DNA of 64,000 nt from Galeruca laticollis (Eukaryota > Arthropoda > Insecta > Coleoptera > Chrysomelidae), in assembly GCA_963921935.1 (NCBI GenBank), contig OY998179.1, positions 23,929,114 through 23,993,113 on the forward strand. The letters are read 5' to 3'. Below the pieces are notes generated by a model that was not told where the DNA came from, did not search any database, and saw nothing but the letters and a program-made list of their open reading frames with translations. A program made the translations under genes and the position numbers. Below, piece by piece: positions 12,407-23,039 of this stretch (its first letter is position 1; every line of letters begins with the position of its first letter).

Positions 12407-13064
12407 TTTCCAATATATAGCAAATCATCATTCATTGCAATAATATCTTATTTAACTGCGACACTTAAATACTCTTATTAGTAATCCACCACTACGACTA
12501 TAAGATAAAACTGGATGAAACTAATCAAGAGCAACAAACACTACAAATACTTGAAACAAGAAATAAAAAATCTAAATCCGAAAATGACAGATATAAGCCA
12601 CAGATGAAAGTGATGTGTGCGTACGATTTGTCGGAGATACGAATGGTGATGACCATTCGCTGTTTTTGTGAGTATACGCAGCTCATGCGACTGGTCGAAA
12701 ATACCAAATTCACACAACCGTTCGCAAGTGTTAAACATGCGAACAACCTTCTGTTATATTTCTATAGAACTTGTTTTGTTAGAAAACTCTGTTTTTGAAA
12801 ATTAATTGTATCTTTCATACATTTTCTATTAATTAATGCAACTAGCATTAATACTGCCAATTGCCCAGTTACAAAATTCAATAAAACGCCAAAACACAAG
12901 ATAGATACATTTTTATTTAACTTGAAACCCTAATATACATATAAGAAGACATATTACAATAAACAGCAATGTAAATATAATAAAGAACATGGGATAGAAA
13001 GCTTACTATATCAATCAGCTAACATATTAACAATACAGATAGAATAAAAACAGAACAAACAATA
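12407..13064. other. Non-coding stretch before the hAT element
   Basis: AT-rich, with only short overlapping frames. Nothing recognised. Confidence 0.4.
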
Positions 13065-13072
13065 ATATATAG

Positions 13073-15542
13073 CAGGGGTTTTCAACCTTTTAGTAACCAC
13101 GTACCACTTGAAATTTTCAGAGATTTTGACGTACCACCTTATATTTATATATATTTTTATTTATTTATTTATATATAATATATAGTTATATATAATTTAA
13201 ATTTGGTCAGGTTTAGGAAAATAAAAATGCATTCTACAACTGTATGTATGTATTTACAAAATAAAATGTATCATACATTAAAAACAATCTTGAATTAGTT
13301 AATTGAACACAGTCATTTAAATATAAACAGATCCTAATGAGCTTGTTATTGTTGTTTGTTCTTGATCAAATTTTCAATATCTGGGTCGATTGAACTTAAC
13401 TTGATTCTCAAGTCCTCTTCAACACTAATGCGGTTTCGGTATTTATTTTTGATGAACAGCAGCTCTGAAAAGCCCGATTCACATAAGTACGAGGTTACGA
13501 ATGGAATTAAAAAGATTATCGCTTGTTCGAACACTGATGGATATTCAGTTTTTGTCCCCATCCAAAATTCTATTAAAGATTTTTCTTTAAACGCATCTTT
13601 CATTGAGCTGTCACTTATAAGGTCGATGAAACACTCTTTTGAGTGACTAGGACCACTAGGAAATTTCCCTGAAAATGGATTTCTAATCCACTCATATTTA
13701 GAAAAATCTTGATTAAAATATTTATCAAAACTCGTTTGAAGGGCTTCCATATGACTAGTGATATCATCAGTCACTTCTGGCTTCAGAGAAATATCATTTT
13801 CTTCCAAAAATGCAGCAAGAGTAGGGAATGCAGAGAAATCCTTGTCCTGTGCTTGAGAGCGAAACAGAACCAACTTTTTCTTGAAGGATGATATTTTATC
13901 GTTGGTAGTGAACACTGTTGTACTTGGCCCTTGAAGTCCCATGTTCAAGGTATTAAGCCTATCAAAAATATCAGCCAAATACGCCAATCGTGATAGCCAT
14001 TCTTCATCATTGAACAAGTGTTTCATGTCATGATTTTGTTCACTTAAAAACCTAAAGACTTCTGACCTCAGTTCAAATAGACGAGTTAGGGTCTTGCCTC
14101 GTGACAACCATCTAACCTCGGTATGTAGGAGGAGAGTTTGATATTTTGCACCCATATCTTCAGACATTAAAGAGAAAAGCCGTGAATTAAGAGCCCTGGC
14201 CTTAATAAAATTAATGACCTTTACGCTATCCATTAAAACAGACTTAAGGTTGGCAGGCATAACCTTAGAAGCCAAAGCTTCTCGGTGAATAACGCAGTGA
14301 GTACTTTGGCATTCTGGAGCAACTTTTTTTATTCTTGCTCCTAATCCACTTAAATGACCCGACATAGCTTTTGCTCCGTCCGTGCACAAACCAACACATT
14401 TAGACCATGATATTCTCGATTTTATAATGTACTCATTTATGACATTAAATATGTCCTCAGCTTTAGTGTTTGATTCAAGAGGTTTGCAAAATAAAAATTC
14501 TTCCTTTACTTCACTTTGATAATCAAAACGTATAAATACAAGAAGCTGCGCCATATGTGTTATGTCTGTGCTCTCGTCTACTTGCAGTGCAAAATATTTA
14601 CATTCGCGCAGTTGAAGTAAAAGCTGTTCTTCAATACTCGAGGACATCTCCACAATTCGCCTCTTTACTGTGTCATTCGACAACGGAATTTTCTCGATCT
14701 CGTTTGCTGTCTTTTCGCCTAATACTGCCTCGACCATATCCTTAGCGACCGGAAGTAAAAGTGTCTCGCCAATTGTATGAGGCTTCCCTTCTTTAGCTAT
14801 TCTATAACTGGCAAGGTACGATGCTTTGACTAGTTTTTTGTCTATATTTACAAATTTTGCCATGCACTGATTTTCTCTCTTACACAATTCAGATTTTCTT
14901 TGAAAAAATTCAATAGGTTTGTCAACCAAATCGGGATGCTTAGTAGTCTGGTGCCGCTTTAGTAAGGAAGGCTTCATGCTCTGATTTGAAAGTGTTTCTG
15001 AGCATACAACACATTGTGGAATAGGATTATCGTTATTTTCTGTGCCAGGTTTTACTATAAATCCTAACTGTAAATAAGTTGCATCGTACTTACGATTTGG
15101 CTGAGGTTTAATCTTCTTTTGACTGTCCTTAGAGGTGGAGGGGTTAGTCGAATATCGCTTCATTATGTCCACTAAAAGCTAATGCTGAATTACTACTAAA
15201 AACTAAAACTGAACTTCACTTCATGGAACACAATAAAAAAACAGCTAACATTGGCATCTGAATGAAACTACTAGGTGAGAAAGTAACACAGCTCATGCCA
15301 CTGTCAAAACAAAACTGTCGGTGTGGGATTCACTCGGGTTGTTTGTGTAGCCTCAAGGTCAGCGTCAAACTGCCACTATTCTATGTAAAACACAGATGGA
15401 GGAATTCTATTCTTAACGAGGGAATGTTGCATCGTAACTGTGAATTAATGTTATTCGCATTCAACAGTTTTTATTGTTATTATTAATATATGATTGCGTA
15501 CCACCTGAAATGTCCCCGCGTACCACCGGTTGAGAACCTATG
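13073..15542 (-). mobile_element. Complete hAT element with 8-bp target duplication
   Basis: The left end is CAGGGGTTTTCAACC and the right end, read inward, is CATAGGTTCTCAACC, the common hAT terminal motif (12 of 15 alike). The flanks are ATATATAG (13065-13072) and GTATATAG (15543-15550), an 8-bp duplication with one difference, as expected for hAT. GTACCAC(C/T)TGAAAT occurs near both ends in the same orientation. The 2470-bp element carries one transposase on the minus strand. Confidence 0.92.
13346..15172 (-). CDS. hAT transposase (BED finger, Buster/Charlie-like), intact
   Basis: An uninterrupted 608-codon frame. Residues about 54-79 form a BED-type zinc finger (C54, C57, H74, H79). The RNase H-like core shows the hAT landmarks: FALQVDESTD, then GLCTDGAKAM, then CVIHREAL and LLLHTEVRWLSRG. 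Near the C terminus PFVTSYLCESGFSELLFIKN is the conserved dimerisation/core block. The order resembles the transposons that gave rise to vertebrate ZBED5 and SCAND3 proteins, hence the Buster/Charlie suggestion. The start MDIMKRYSTN is the only Met before the finger, and the gene is intronless. Together with good ends this is the only apparently functional transposase in the window; activity is inference. Confidence 0.92.
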   Translation of the reverse strand: MDIMKRYSTNPSTSKDSQKKIKPQPNRKYDATYLQLGFIVKPGTENNDNPIPQCVVCSETLSNQSMKPSLLKRHQTTKHPDLVDKPIEFFQRKSELCKRENQCMAKFVNIDKKLVKASYLASYRIAKEGKPHTIGETLLLPVAKDMVEAVLGEKTANEIEKIPLSNDTVKRRIVEMSSSIEEQLLLQLRECKYFALQVDESTDITHMAQLLVFIRFDYQSEVKEEFLFCKPLESNTKAEDIFNVINEYIIKSRISWSKCVGLCTDGAKAMSGHLSGLGARIKKVAPECQSTHCVIHREALASKVMPANLKSVLMDSVKVINFIKARALNSRLFSLMSEDMGAKYQTLLLHTEVRWLSRGKTLTRLFELRSEVFRFLSEQNHDMKHLFNDEEWLSRLAYLADIFDRLNTLNMGLQGPSTTVFTTNDKISSFKKKLVLFRSQAQDKDFSAFPTLAAFLEENDISLKPEVTDDITSHMEALQTSFDKYFNQDFSKYEWIRNPFSGKFPSGPSHSKECFIDLISDSSMKDAFKEKSLIEFWMGTKTEYPSVFEQAIIFLIPFVTSYLCESGFSELLFIKNKYRNRISVEEDLRIKLSSIDPDIENLIKNKQQ

Positions 15543-15810
15543 GTATATAGGATCACAATAAAAGGAAATATAATACCGACATATGGAATAAAATGTTTAG
15601 TATAATCCTAATAAAATAAATTGAGACAAACCAATTTAAAAATTATATATGTATATACAAAATAGTATGGTGTTTTGAACTTCATATGTAATATATAGTA
15701 AATCGTTCAACACCAATATTTATATACAAAATTACTTATTTTGGATGTATTCTTTCGAGCTGGTTTTGAACTGCATCAGTCAATCTGATATCTTAACAGG
15801 CCCTGGTAAT

Positions 15811-16168
15811 TTATACTATCTTCAAAGATTCTTTTTTTAGTGCTCTTTTCTGTCTTTTCCCATCATTCACATTTGAAGGGTTTCCTTTGGGAAGAAACAA
15901 AGACGGAACAGCATCCTGTTTTAATTTGCGCGTAATTGCTTGGGGAAGTAATTGAGAATTTAATATTCCTCTCATAATCTCCAGTAGTAAAATGTTTTGA
16001 ACATATTCTAGCAGTATTTTCATTGAAAATATCTGCTCTACAACAAGAAGTCACCCATAGTTTCCTCACAGTAGTGTCTTTAGGGAACCTAAATAATTTG
16101 ATGTATTTTGTGAAATCTTTCCACTAGTTGTCACTATTGCACCCACACACAACACATTGTTAATACTT
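15811..16168 (-). pseudogene. THAP-domain fragment, broken
   Basis: Reading leftwards from about 16163 the frame gives CVVCGCNSD, a stop, then FRFPKDTTVRKLWVTSCCR and ARICSKHFTTGDYERN. These are the C2CH zinc-binding residues and the F/P/W core of a THAP DNA-binding domain. A frameshift near 15960 moves into RKLKQDAVPSLFLPKGNP, the usual sequence that closes a THAP domain, and a basic tail follows to a stop at 15811. THAP domains head P-element transposases and many insect proteins; no catalytic domain follows, so the parent is unknown. The Helitron starts within 20 bp of its 5' end. Confidence 0.8.
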
Positions 16169-16178
16169 ATATTACTTA

Positions 16179-17794
16179 CTAGCTGACCCGGCCACGCGTT
16201 GCTGTGGCTAAAGTTTTTGTTATATTACATTATAGTAAACAATCTAAGAGGAACAATAAGAGAACATCAGTCACGGAGTCCACTATGCTTTTTCACACAG
16301 ATGGTATTTGTAAAAAAATATGGTAATCTCCTTATTTGACTTTCTACTACTATAACCCTTTAGTACAATGAAATTATTTACGAACAAAGACGAAAATGTT
16401 GATGTTGGTATACAAATTCACTGGATTGAGATTTGAAGGGGAAGTACGTTGAACACAATTAATTAAAATGTTCTTACACTTGATATTAAGCAGAAATCAA
16501 TAGGTACAAAATAAAAATTTATCAGATTTATTATTTCCATTTAATTTTATAACAAATATAAGTATATTACAGTATAATACAGTAAATAACATGTGACGCT
16601 TAAAATCATGAATGAGGTAGGAAAGGCAGACAGTCTTAAACTTTTAAACATTAATATCTATTTTTTTGAATTATAAATACTTTCAATTTCAATTTAATTT
16701 AACACCAATCGGTGCACAATGTTTTTGGTTAACCTGTCTTTAGCTTACACAAATAGATTCGACGGTTTCCCAACACGTGAACACGCAACATATAGTTGCC
16801 CATGAGAAAAACATGGATTTTCCAAATCTAAACCACAAATGGACATTGTTTGACCTTGAGATTTATTTATAGACATGGCGAAAGCTAAACGAATTGGAAA
16901 CTGTAGCCTTTTGAAGGGTATGGTAGAATCTGATGGTATCATCGGAATACGTGGCAGCAGGACCACTTTTCCTTTAAACTTCCCAGCCAAAATGGTTGCT
17001 TCAAGAATGTTTTCGGTGATCTTTTTGATGACCAAACGCGTACCGTTACATAATTGAGGTGGATTCAAATTACGGAGGAGAAAACTTGTTATCATAGCAC
17101 ATTGAAATAATAAGTGCTAAATATTTTTTAATAGAGGTTAAATAAAAACAATAAAAAAAATATTTGTACAACTATTGAAAAAGTGTAGGAAATTGTGTAT
17201 CATTTTTGCATTGACATTTTAATTAAATTTTAAATTATAAAGTTTTGATCAATGAAGCACAAATAAGTAAAAAACAGGATTAATTTCACTGTATTATCTT
17301 CATTATAATATGAATTCAATTTACACTTCAGTCTAAGTAACACGTGGCCGGCTATGCTAACACCAAAAATTTAAAAAGTGGAAATAATTGAATTATACGG
17401 TAGTTCGTTTTAATAATTCACTACAAAATAAATTTAATTAATTTTATAGCGTCAACAACACGTGGTAATTATGCTGTTAAAATGTAGCTTATATGACACG
17501 TTCGTAGATTTACCATAGCAGCGCCATCTATTGATTACTTACTCAACCCAGTCGAAAGGTATCGACATCTGTTAGAATCATTTGGACTTAACAGATAATT
17601 GTGAATAGTGACTAATAACAGACAAATAATTAGCAATAAATTAAAATTGCGACTATAATTTGAGATTTAAACTATCCTATCTCTCAAGTTGGATCGAACT
17701 GCACATGGTGTGCGAATTTTATTATAATCGGTTAAGTGGTTTAGGAGTCCATTGAGGACAAACATTGTGACACGAGATTTATATATATTTAGAT
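16179..17794 (-). mobile_element. Helitron with exact A|T flanks, Rep part lost
   Basis: On the minus strand the element begins TCTAAATATATATAAATCTC at 17794 and ends GGCCGGGTCAGCTAG at 16179. TC at the 5' end and CTAG at the 3' end are the Helitron signatures. The base before it is A and the base after is T, the usual AT insertion site, with no target duplication. At 1616 bp it is too short to be autonomous and holds only the end of a helicase gene. The ends match those of the plus-strand Helitron at 25208-28129. Confidence 0.9.
16745..17095 (-). pseudogene. PIF1-type helicase, last 116 residues
   Basis: The fragment opens with RNLNPPQLCNGTRLVIKKIT and contains LAFAMSINKSQGQTM and GQLYVACSRVGKP, the last two conserved helicase motifs of the PIF1 part of Helitron Rep-Hel. 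The Walker A and B motifs and the whole Rep nuclease are missing. It parallels the C-terminal part of the helicase at 26810-27403. Confidence 0.88.
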
Positions 17795-18245
17795 AAATTC
17801 GATTTTTAGACCAGTAATTTACAGGTACACCTATTACAGTACAACTACTTCTTTTACCTGGTTCTAATATTCACACGCCTCCTTGTGTTCAATTAAGATC
17901 CGGAAACGCTCGAAAATATCTATTTTATCTACATATAAATAGTTGAAGATTATCTCGTGTTTACTCTCCAGTTGACGTCACTGCGCGGACTGGACACGTT
18001 TTCGTCAGTCAATATATCCTACCTTGCAACTCATTATATCATGTTGCGTTCCAAATGCGTTTGTAATACTAAGTCTATAATTTTATAAAATCGTTTGCAT
18101 AACCAATATCATGAATGATGAACCGTTGGTGGTTTTTAATTTCAATCCCCCAATAAAATTTTATGGGGTTGTAAATTTCGTTGAAACACTTGGGTCACAA
18201 CTAATTAAATGAATCGTTGGGGATTTTAATTTCAGGTTGGATTGG
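17795..18245. other. Non-coding stretch
   Basis: No gene. The segment at 18130-18235 has two imperfect repeats of a GAA(C/T)CGTTGG(T/G)GG-TTTTAATTTCA unit, and a similar CAATCCCC/GGGG-rich patch lies at 21170-21210. Confidence 0.35.
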
Positions 18246-18249
18246 ATTA

Positions 18250-18560
18250 GATTAGGTTAGAGCAGCAGAGGAGTGAAAACAGGGACCGGATTCTGGATAA
18301 ATGGCAGGAGGAGTACAACAGGAAAGTAGACAAGGAAATTGGTAAATTATGTAAATTGTTGTTAAAGTGGATATTAGGACCAACTACTATATGACACAGT
18401 TTTTTCAGGACACGGCGCATTTAGGACACAAGCGGGATCCATAAAGCATATGAGTATTACTGTACATACTGTGGAAACGTCGATGATGGTGAACACACAG
18501 TATTCTCGTGAATTAGGTTAGACGAAATAAGGAGCAAGGAAAGATGTGACCATATCCCCT
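18250..18560 (+). pseudogene. Non-LTR retrotransposon C-terminal fragment
   Basis: Broken frames give RTGFWINGRR-like text, then a TGHG-like FSGHGAFRT and finally YEYYCTYCGNVDDGEHTVFS with LDEIRSKERC. A GHG.F..Y block followed by C-x2-C...H is the usual end of R1/Jockey-type ORF2 proteins. At least three frame changes or stops separate these pieces. The family cannot be set from so little. Confidence 0.5.
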
Positions 18561-18774
18561 TACAGCATGATTTTTTTGATTAATATAATTTTAATTTATG
18601 TAATGTATTATGACCTCAGAAGATCTGGAAAAATATTAAAAAAAGTCTACGGCATGTTTTTTTTTCTTATATTAAAAAATTTTGACATGTGCTAGATATG
18701 GAACAACTTTAGGTAACATTAATAATAAAAAATATACATTTTAATTTTAGTAATGAAAATATAAAAAATATTTC

Positions 18775-20389
18775 TTATTCAGTATGAAAGCGATAAAAAC
18801 AGTTACGGTCCTTATTAAGACACAAAAAAACCATACATTTTGCACAATAAATGTGTGATTTTCCCTTGCAGTCTATATACTTGCAGCGTTGGCGCTCAGT
18901 AGGAGACCATTCCGGTAAGTGACCCAAGTTATCAGTTCTGATTTCTTGAGCTGGTATTTGCGCAAATGGGAATTTTTTCTTTTTTAATTTCAATTGAGTT
19001 TGTAAGTCATTGCTTGGCCTTCCCCTTTTTTTTGTAGAACATTAGCCCTGGTTAGAATTTTTGCTAGTATTTTATTATCGTACCAAGATACTACAGAAAT
19101 ATCTACACCATCAATGTTGGCAATTTTTTCTGTGACAGCACCTCGACCTTTCTTCTTCATTTCTGCTTCCTTAGGAAACTGGAAATATGGCACTCGATTA
19201 GATCTTACGGTTCCAAGAGGTAAAATACCCTGTTTTGATAGGTATACTAAAAGAGAAATACTAGTGAACCAGTTATCGAAAAAAAATTTATAATTTTGAT
19301 TTTTAGGAATAGTCGATGACAGTTTTGCCACTACATTAGAACTCGCGCCTAAATTGGGTAGGCCGTCTTCTAGTTCAGTAGGTCCAATATAAAAATTGAA
19401 ATCATAGCTAAACCCAGACACCCCACTCAAAACAAACACTTTGTAGGCTTTTTTGGGTTATATTGTTTCAAACTCGACCTAGCTTTTGTCGGGATTATTT
19501 GTTCGTCAACAGCCATATGTTCTTCCTTTGGAACAAGCAAGTCTTTCCCTAATTTTGTTCAACAGAGGTCGAATTTTGTAAAGTTTGTCATATTTAGGTT
19601 CTCCAAGTCTTGGTTGATTCATATTATCGTTGGAATGGAGAAACCTTCTAATTTGTCCAAATCTATTGCAACTCATAGCATTAGAAACAGAAGGAATATC
19701 TAAAGAACTGTTCCAATAATTTCTAGTAGCTGGCAATTGAACAATTGACATATAAATGCACATGCCAACAAAAACTTTTATTTCTTCCTTCGTGATATTA
19801 GGTGGCTTTTCTGGCCTACATTGTACACCAAAACGATTTGATTGTTCCGTTATATAAGTAACAATTTCATCCGTAAATAAAAAATTTAAGAATTGGATGA
19901 TTCCATCAAGATCCAGTATATTGTTGGGTAGTGATTCAGAACCTTTGAATTTGATGCCATCTTTAAGGAATGGCAATTTTTTTCTTCCCGTTTGATTTTC
20001 TCTTTTTCAGATTTTTTTCCCCCATGATTTCTGCCAAACGAAGTGGAAGGTGTAGAAGATTCATATTCTTTCTGGTTCTGAGATGCCTTTTTGATATATT
20101 GAGCCCTAGCAGACTCAAGACGGGAAACCAAAGGAACGTCATCATCAGTGTCATCAGTTTCGTCAATAACTTCTCCTGTCACTGAGAAGTCAGTGTCACT
20201 CTCAGATTCATAGCACAAAACTTCTTGTCTTATTTCTAAGTCATTTTCATCGCCGTCAGATAAGTTTTCGTCATCGCTTATGTCAGTAACCGGAATTATG
20301 GCCCTTTTCAAGCCATAAAAAGTTTTTGTATCCATCTGAAAATAAAAATGAACCCGATTTATTTTTCCTCTTACTTCGGCCTGTGACAA
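18775..20389 (-). pseudogene. piggyBac transposase (PGBD-like), internally deleted
   Basis: The likely coding start is the Met at 20335, just after a CAG acceptor; MDTKTFYGLKRAIIPVTDIS leads an acidic region. A frameshift near 19980 leads into SLPNNILDLDGIIQFLNFLF and MSCNRFGQIRRFLHSNDN, the PGBD2/3-like pre-catalytic block. After another shift, HMAVDEQIIPTKARSSLKQY gives the first catalytic Asp, and NYKFFFDNWFTS gives the second. The third Asp block (GGVD..D) is absent: sequence jumps from SWYDNKILAKILTRAN to the C-terminal Cys/His domain RCKYIDCKGKSHIYCAKC. At least three frameshifts and one deletion make it inactive. No TTAA-flanked ends were found. Confidence 0.85.
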
Positions 20390-20399
20390 ATATGGGACA

Positions 20400-21899
20400 T
20401 GTAAACAAAGTCATTTTTTTCAGCAAACAATATGTTTATATGTTCAAGAACTTGTAATATAAACTCTTACCTTTCGACCACTTATTTTAGTTTTGTAAAA
20501 TTTTAGCCAATATTCCATACAACAACAACAGAACTTTCAATAAATAACAACAACACCTGTACTGCAACAGACATAATGAAACTAAATCGTGTTCGTCTAT
20601 TTTGGAAGGAATTGACTACCGCGTCGCCACAAACCAATAAGCGAGTGTGTCATATATAGCTCAATTTGAGATAAGGTTCTGAGTAACGTCAATACTATAC
20701 TATATATTCAAAGCAGCAATAGACATTATGAAGCTGAAGGAAAGAGAAGAAAGAATGGCAAACTTCTCTAAGTAAGAACAAACGAACAGATAAAAAAAGA
20801 AACAGACAGAAAACGGATAACGCTAGCGTAGCTGATGTAACGTCAAAACGCAGCTCCAGCTGCAGTAGCAAAGAGGTGGCTTTTTGCGGTCGGTACCGAA
20901 TTTGGGAACAATCCCACACTACCGGGGAAAGAGAGAACAAGTACCCGGTGCCTCTTGCAGGTTTCCACTACACACAAAAAAAGTTAGGTTAAGGTTAGGT
21001 TCGCTTAGGTTAATTTATGTTAGGTGAAACCGGTGGGGGGAGCATCATGCCAATTTTTTTTAATATATTCAGGAGAGCTTTTATGACAAATCCCCTCCCC
21101 CTAGCATAAGGGTGAAAATCTTCAAATGACTCTACTTTATTCGCGAGTTTTCGCGAACTTCAAAACCCCACAACTTTCTATTGGGGGGATGGAAATCACA
21201 ATCCCTTGAAGGTATATCATTAGTTATGATTTAATATGCGAGTTCATGCAAAAAAATCGGAAAAATCACTAAACTAAAGAATAACCCAAGTAAAAAATAA
21301 TAATTTTTTTTCTCGACATAATTGATTGTATATGTAGTAATTTATTTCAATTATAATCAAACACAGGAAATTTGAGGCTAAACAGGAAATTATTAGATAA
21401 TGAACTACGAGGACAATTTTTTAATACTAGTAAAACAACGGTGTAATTTTTATTACCTTCGTCAGTATTGTTTTTTTCCAACTATTTTTATAAATTCAAA
21501 GAAATAAATCGTTCATTATCAAATAAGGAATTAAGTGAACGCAGAATCGTCACTTTTTTATAATTAAACCATTGTACAATGAGTTTAATCTAAATATGGT
21601 ATGTTTTACATTAAATAACATTGTAAGAACAATGAATATTACAAAGAATCGTCAGGCAAAAATTTGGGAAAGTCTCTAATGACAATGAAGAGCAATCTCT
21701 AGTAGAATATATTCATCAAGATCTTTTTAAACCTTTATGATAACAAGATTAGCAACAATCATAACAATTCAAATGTATTTTGAACTGGCCCGCAAGGTTT
21801 ATTTGCAAAATTTTGATTTCACAAATTTCAGGAGAACAATTATTCAATTAGAAGACGTTCCAATCCTCCAACATAAAAGAGCTAGAAATATAATCAAAG
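20400..21899. other. Non-coding stretch
   Basis: An 81-codon minus frame at 20695-20940 with a hydrophobic middle has no supporting motif. Around 20985-21025 several GTTAGGTT-like units occur, too irregular to be a telomere repeat array. The rest is AT-rich without recognisable genes. Confidence 0.35.
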
Positions 21900-22432
21900 T
21901 AATTGCGCTCATATAAACAAACCACTTTTGACATTATTTATTATAATACTACAGCGTTTCGAAATTATCGCCGAGCATACTCTGACGATATTTGCATTTC
22001 TCTTTATATAGTAATTAAACAAGGACAAAACTACTAAATAGGTTAACCTTGACACAAAAAACAGGTACTGAAATTTTGAGCAATGTTGCCACTTTTAGTT
22101 ATAAACATAAAGGTACCTAAGGTTATAAGAAATACTTGTTTAAAATTTATATAAGAATATACCTTTATTACATAAAATTCAAGTATTATTAATATTAATT
22201 AATTTCAAAAGCAGCGACTCAAATGCATAAATTAGTATGAGTTTTTTTCGCATAACTTTTTAACAAATTTTCAATTAAAATTCTAATTTCATTTTTCCTG
22301 CAACTAAAGAGAATTTGTAAATATGGCAAAGCAGTGGAAGTGTCCGCAAGTGAGTTTAGAATGTGATTCGATGTTTGGGGCAGGAAATAATTGAAACAAA
22401 CATATCTATTTTAGTCAATCTGAGGTTTGTAC
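21900..22432 (-). repeat. Dispersed repeat, copy B
   Basis: Reverse-oriented copy of the 9997-10470 repeat. It is longer at its GCAAATATCGTCAGAGTATG end, which continues into TTTCGAAACGCTGTAGTATT. That CGAAACG-type end resembles the ends of the Penelope element at 49.4 and 51.8 kb. Confidence 0.7.
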
Positions 22433-23039
22433 ACTGTCAATGTTTATAATAACTAATTTTGAGTACAGGATATATTTTCAGCTCAACCACTCGAATAGTA
22501 CGATTTCGATAGTTTGTTGTAGGGAAACAGAAGAGCAATAGCAAATTATTGTGCCAGTCTTACATCTAGGAAATGTACTAGCATTGAATTATATAACTAA
22601 AGAGGAAACATCAATAAACTTTGAGATTTTTGTACGAAGATGAAAATGATATTGTGTTATCTAATATATTGCATTCCAGAAATAATCATAAAAGAATATA
22701 AGCAAAAAGCAATACCCCATAGTTTTACATATACTTAAAAGTTTTTAGTCATCTTTGTGTTACGATTTATATGAAAAGAATTCACCACTACAAGTTTTCT
22801 GTTGATCTTCAATTGACTACACACCTTGTCATCCTTTGTTGAGGAAGTATGGGAATTTCCCGCTTCCTTGTGTATATATTCTTGAGACTCTTATTTTTTA
22901 TCCATGCTATCATTAATTCGATACTCACTTTGAGGTTCATAGCTAATAGCTATGATAAAATAGATTCGGATAGTCTAATACTTCCCAGATCAAGCTTGCA
23001 TATTACTGTTTAACAAAAATTCTTTTTTAAACTTCTCTA

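Noticed and set aside
20980..21025. Interstitial telomere-like TTAGG array
   Set aside because: GTTAGGTT-like units occur only a few times with irregular spacing and changes; an array would need regular pentamers.
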